A stretch of DNA of 64,000 nt from Lineus longissimus (lineage: Eukaryota; Nemertea; Pilidiophora; Heteronemertea; Lineidae): contig NC_088319.1 in NCBI RefSeq assembly GCF_910592395.1, positions 3,846,001 to 3,910,000 on the forward strand, read 5' to 3'. Numbering within the stretch: position 1 is the stretch's first letter; every line of letters starts with the position of its first letter. A program made the translations under genes and the position numbers. The notes under the pieces are model-generated. The model saw only the letters and a list, made by a program, of their open reading frames with translations. It was not told the origin of the DNA and did no database searches. Shown here in pieces: positions 61,101-64,000 of the stretch.

Positions 61101-63998
61101 CTTCTTCTTCTTCCGTTAAGTTAACTTCCTTCATCATATTGAAGATAAATGTAACTGGTAATGTGTGTGCGCAGCGGGTAAATGGCCCAGATGTTGGTGG
61201 CCACTTATGAGCCCAGAGCTCAAGATGTTACAGAGCTCTGGGTCAGTTATTATTTAACGATGGATTTTCAGTCCAGTCTTGAATTGCTCAAGACTGGAGC
61301 TGGTCACGACCACCTCGGGCAAACTGTTCCACAACCTTATAGACGAGGGGAAGAACGAGTTCTTATAGATGTCTTTGTTTGCCCTTGGTATATGGTAGCT
61401 GCATGGATTGTTATGCCGCCCTTTGCTTGTGAGTGGTATTAGGCCGTGGTCTCTTTCGTTCATAGCTGCAAGACCGTTCCTGATTTTGTAGATCATAGCT
61501 AGCTTCTGATCCGAGCGTCTCTGTTTTAAGGTGGTCCAGTTGAGTTCCTGGAGTATCTCGCTCACGCTCGCTCTTCTTTCAAAGCGGCCTGTATCATATC
61601 TTGCCGCACGGCGCTGTACCATCTCGATATTTCTTGTGGCCTGTTGGTCATGTGATATTCAATTGGTGGCAAGAGCTCTGCACACTATCCCCGTCCTCCT
61701 TTGATATCTCCCTATCCTCCTTTGGTAGTATGGCCTCTGGACACTTTCATCATCCTCCATTGGTGGCCAGGGCTCTTTACACTTTCTCCATCCTTCTTGA
61801 GTGGGAAGGACCAAGCGACATCTTCAATATCGAATGGTTGCATAAGAGTGATGTTTCATGTTGTCTGAATTTCTAGTTATTGATAACATCTTTTATCTGA
61901 AACAAGGAAGGAAAGCTATTGAAATTGCTCTTCCAGTTACAAAAACTGTGGTGTATTAGCCCTGCAGGCAAGTGGACCATGATTGTAATGAGAAAGCCAT
62001 TTCCCGGGTCAATGATCATTGACTATTTGTGACTCGCTCTACCAAAACTAGGCGCTTGTCGCATCTGAACTTGACTGGTTGATACGGACTTGTTGTTCAT
62101 TTCCCTATTGCAGACCTTTTGTGAAATCTATTACAAACTGATCTGGTTACATTTCACCAAAGGTCTACAATAGGGAAATGAACAACAAGTCCGTATCAAC
62201 CTGTCAAGTTCAGATGCGACAAGCGCCTAGTTTTGGTAGAGCGGGTCACATTTCATCCCTTGATCACTCTACATGGGGAAATAGCACCAAAAATGTTGGT
62301 TTATTAGTCCTTAATTCGATTTTGATGAGTTTTAGGGAGAAAATCAACAAAACACAATTTTAATAGAAAATCCACTGGAAGTGTACCTTTTAGTATTGGT
62401 GCTGCCATCTGGATTTTTAGTTGTGCAGGTTCCTCATTGAATTGGAGCTGCTGTTAGATGACTGTAATTTTCTTTTAAATTAGAAGTCAGATTGGGAGTC
62501 AGAAGAAACATGACTTTTGTAATGTTAGTTTATAAATCTCTATACTTTATCAACTATCAATTAAGTCAGTATGGCCTGATAGACATCAATCAAATAGCTC
62601 TTCTTTCATATAATCAACACCCCTTTGTAATAAGGATTAATTCACCGTCATTGTTTGTACCGGTATTCTCTTTTGAAAGGTGACTTATAATTTTTCAACA
62701 GAAATTACACACATCTTTTATGTATGAGATTCTCTTATTGATATCTATTAAATCAATTAACCCACCAAAGATGGCTATTCCATCAATTAGCTATCATCCC
62801 ATTAAGAATCCCGAAGCAATTCCCAATATTTACTAATGAACCATATCAAAAGAATTCAGGTTATGTTTCAACGGATTTTTATCCGTTATAATGAAAGAAG
62901 ACAAATTAATGATCAATATAAACGATAAATTTGATGTACAATGTATCAGAGGCTGTTCCATTAATGGGTTTGCCACCCACTGATATTGATTTTCCCATAT
63001 CACCCTGTAGTGATTAATCTTGCTCTTTACAGTGTGTGTGGAGCAGGAAATAATCTCTCTTCATGAATAAATTACTTTCTGGGATGGTGCTGGTTTTGTT
63101 GCTGTTTAATTGAAGAAGCATTTAGAGAAAACTTAACAAGCAGTTCAATATCGGTTATTGATTTGACTTCATTTGCAGTAACTTAAACTAGAGGGGGCAT
63201 TGGTCGTGTTTTTGACCATGATTTCAACTGATAAAAGGCGAAAAGTTATCTTTTACCTTTGTCAACTCCCCCCCCCCACCGCCATCGCCCGACTAGTTTT
63301 TGGGAATGAAAACCCATCATTTTGCACCAAATCACAGGTACCAAAAAATAAGGATATCAAGAGGCACCCTGCTTCCCCTCTGGGAGTGTCATGTTTAAGG
63401 CTAGCATTGGGGTTGGCCACACATCCTGGGCAGGTGTTCTCCATTATCACCTGTTTAACAGAAAGTGATCAGTGGACCAGAAAATCATACCTAATTTGCT
63501 TAGCCTAATAGGATCAGCGAAAATAGGCATCCTTTCTGCATAAAAAGCCTTAGGTCTAAGCCAACACAAAGAGAGGCCAATTATTCTGATAAATGTACAA
63601 TTTGTTGACACTTGCCCATACAAAGTTTTTATTGGTGTGTACATCCTTTCAATATGTCCCCGTGTCAACATAAATGTGTGGAGGATGTTCCAACATAACT
63701 TGGACCAATGTGTTTACACTGTAGATACATGTATGCAGTTATACATGTAATGGCGATTGCTTTTGTTAGCGCAGTAACATCACAAGTTACAGTAGAACCT
63801 CTCTGAGGACACCCTTGGGACTGAAAGGTGCTGTTGTGAATAGAGGGGTGTTCTGATTAGAGAGGTCAAATTGAATGGAAACACCCAATTTGGGACCAAA
63901 ACTAGTGTCCTTAATAGAGAGGTGTCCGCTGAGGGAGGTTCTACTGTGCTAGGAAATAAGAATTGTGCACTGCAGAAAATGTAGGCATGTACAGAGAT
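57919..63998 (+). CDS. RERE: RERE / atrophin-family corepressor, 5' part, continues past window
   Basis: Exons 57919-58164 (ATG at 57933), 60006-60076 and 60956-61064 join in phase and encode the first 137 residues. After an uncharacterised N-terminus comes [20 protein letters not shown] and [11 protein letters not shown], then [20 protein letters not shown] and DRHHEN. The human RERE BAH domain has [20 protein letters not shown] and [20 protein letters not shown] recruits histone deacetylases and acts with nuclear receptors. The ATG sits in GCCATGG, with an in-frame TAA six bases upstream, so the start is well supported. The next conserved block (ITDPVIKNRELFISDY in human) was not seen up to 63998, so the remaining BAH, ELM2, SANT and atrophin parts lie beyond. 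Introns carry a minisatellite and hairpin elements. Confidence 0.92.
58385..58515 (+). other. Possible SLC13-like exon remnant
   Basis: One frame reads [20 protein letters not shown] then PLVSLL, resembling the first conserved segment of SLC13 anion transporters (…MAIYWCTEVIPLAVTSL in human SLC13A5). No splice frame or neighbours of that family. Confidence 0.25.
58546..58998 (+). repeat. 24-bp minisatellite in RERE intron, about 19 units
   Basis: Unit GGTACTGGGCATGAGGCAAC plus TCCA, reading TGHEATPG in one frame. Open on both strands; not a gene. Variants (GTACTTGGC, GTTACTGGG) cluster to the right. Confidence 0.97.
59003..59990. other. RERE intron
   Basis: Family C remnant at 59010-59050, a diverged SINE core at 59545-59640 (AAAACCGAGATTCCTTGTCC versus AAAACCGAGGTTCCTTGTAT), otherwise nothing recognised. 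The minus frame 59411-59767 is not called a gene. Confidence 0.55.
60006..60076 (+). CDS. RERE: RERE exon, BAH domain start
   Basis: Encodes [20 protein letters not shown] then ELRM, equivalent to human [20 protein letters not shown]. Acceptor CTTCAG, donor ATG|GTAAGT. Confidence 0.93.
60121..60320 (+). mobile_element. tRNA-derived SINE head
   Basis: AGTGGTGTAGTGGTGAGGGG (A-box) and GGTCCTGGATTCAACACC (B-box) at tRNA spacing, then a body beginning TGATTGCATTAGACATTGAG. Confidence 0.7.
60655..60940. mobile_element. Long-TIR hairpin element beside RERE exon 3
   Basis: Arms of about 70 bp: CTAGAGAAGCAGGTCCAGGA, CAGATTGCCGCGAAAATTTA (left) and their complements (right, 60868-60939). The right arm ends 16 bases before the exon at 60956. 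Confidence 0.9.
60956..61064 (+). CDS. RERE: RERE exon, BAH domain
   Basis: Encodes [20 protein letters not shown] then [16 protein letters not shown], nearly identical in its core to human [19 protein letters not shown]. Donor A|GTAAGT. A hairpin element ends only about 16 bases upstream of the exon. Confidence 0.95.
61170..61640 (-). pseudogene. LINE RT C-terminus fragment
   Basis: Minus frame 61254-61622 reads [39 protein letters not shown] and [16 protein letters not shown], the usual C-terminal part of Jockey/CR1-group RTs. 5' truncated. It lies in a RERE intron, opposite strand. Confidence 0.85.
62029..62249. mobile_element. Hairpin element, arms of about 100 bp
   Basis: CGCTTGTCGCATCTGAACTT and GACTTGTTGTTCATTTCCCT at the left reappear complemented at the right, with about 20 bases of loop and few mismatches. 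Confidence 0.92.
62250..63789. other. RERE intron, no feature seen
   Basis: AT-rich; C-run at 63270-63278. No RERE exon recognised. Confidence 0.55.
63790..63946 (+). mobile_element. MITE, family B, copy 5
   Basis: CAGTAGAACCTCTCTGAGGA ... GGAGGTTCTACTG, preceded by TA, followed by TG. Confidence 0.9.
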
Positions 63999-64000
63999 GT

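Overview
This is a window of animal nuclear DNA. It has many short exons with GT-AG introns, long introns full of repeats, non-LTR retrotransposons, tRNA-derived SINEs, TIR elements and several tandem arrays. No bacterial gene structure is present. The repeats (a SINE with a shared core, a 2A-bearing LINE, TA-flanked MITEs) and the divergence of the conserved proteins from human suggest a marine invertebrate such as a lophotrochozoan or a non-vertebrate deuterostome. The species cannot be named from the sequence.

Three protein genes are supported. (1) CEP104, minus strand, from a start codon at 35142 leftward past base 1. Fifteen exons were placed by hand with matching splice phases, covering the N-terminal jelly-roll, the coiled coil, a proline-rich linker and much of the TOG domain. 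One short exon of the TOG region was not found and the C-terminus lies outside. (2) A 436-residue MAP3K8/14-like protein kinase on the plus strand (13010-16505), nested inside a CEP104 intron. It has five exons, and its activation loop and APE motif are missing. (3) The 5' end of a RERE/atrophin gene, plus strand, 57919-61064 and beyond, encoding an N-terminal region and the start of a BAH domain. CEP104 and RERE are both on human 1p36, so the window probably keeps an old linkage.

Layout. 1-35142: CEP104. Its introns hold SINEs, a 24-bp minisatellite grown inside a SINE, a 16-bp GC-rich array (about 92 units), the nested kinase, two arrays of a long diverged repeat, a 58-bp perfect palindrome beside a 22-bp array, a Tx1/L1-like LINE nested in a TTAA-flanked element, and a 77-bp satellite (about 17 units). 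35143-57900: intergenic. It holds a hairpin-rich element just upstream of CEP104, LINE 3' ends, locally duplicated blocks (41.4-43.1 kb), a nearly full-length 2A-containing LINE with 12-bp target duplications (43.8-47.9 kb), and a foldback composite (53.2-56.1 kb). 57919-63998: the RERE 5' region, with a second 24-bp minisatellite, hairpin elements and SINE pieces in its introns.

The three genes are not an operon or a pathway. CEP104 acts at the ciliary tip and centriole, RERE is a nuclear corepressor, and the kinase is an independent nested gene. Most long open frames in the window are tandem repeats (16, 22 or 24 bp) or transposon remnants, not host genes. I saw no CRISPR array, rRNA or convincing functional tRNA gene, and no clearly new defence-like system. 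The most unusual items are the LINE with a frame break right after its 2A motif, the nested kinase, the CpG-decay gradient in the 16-bp array, the amplified Pol III B-box, and the foldback composite.
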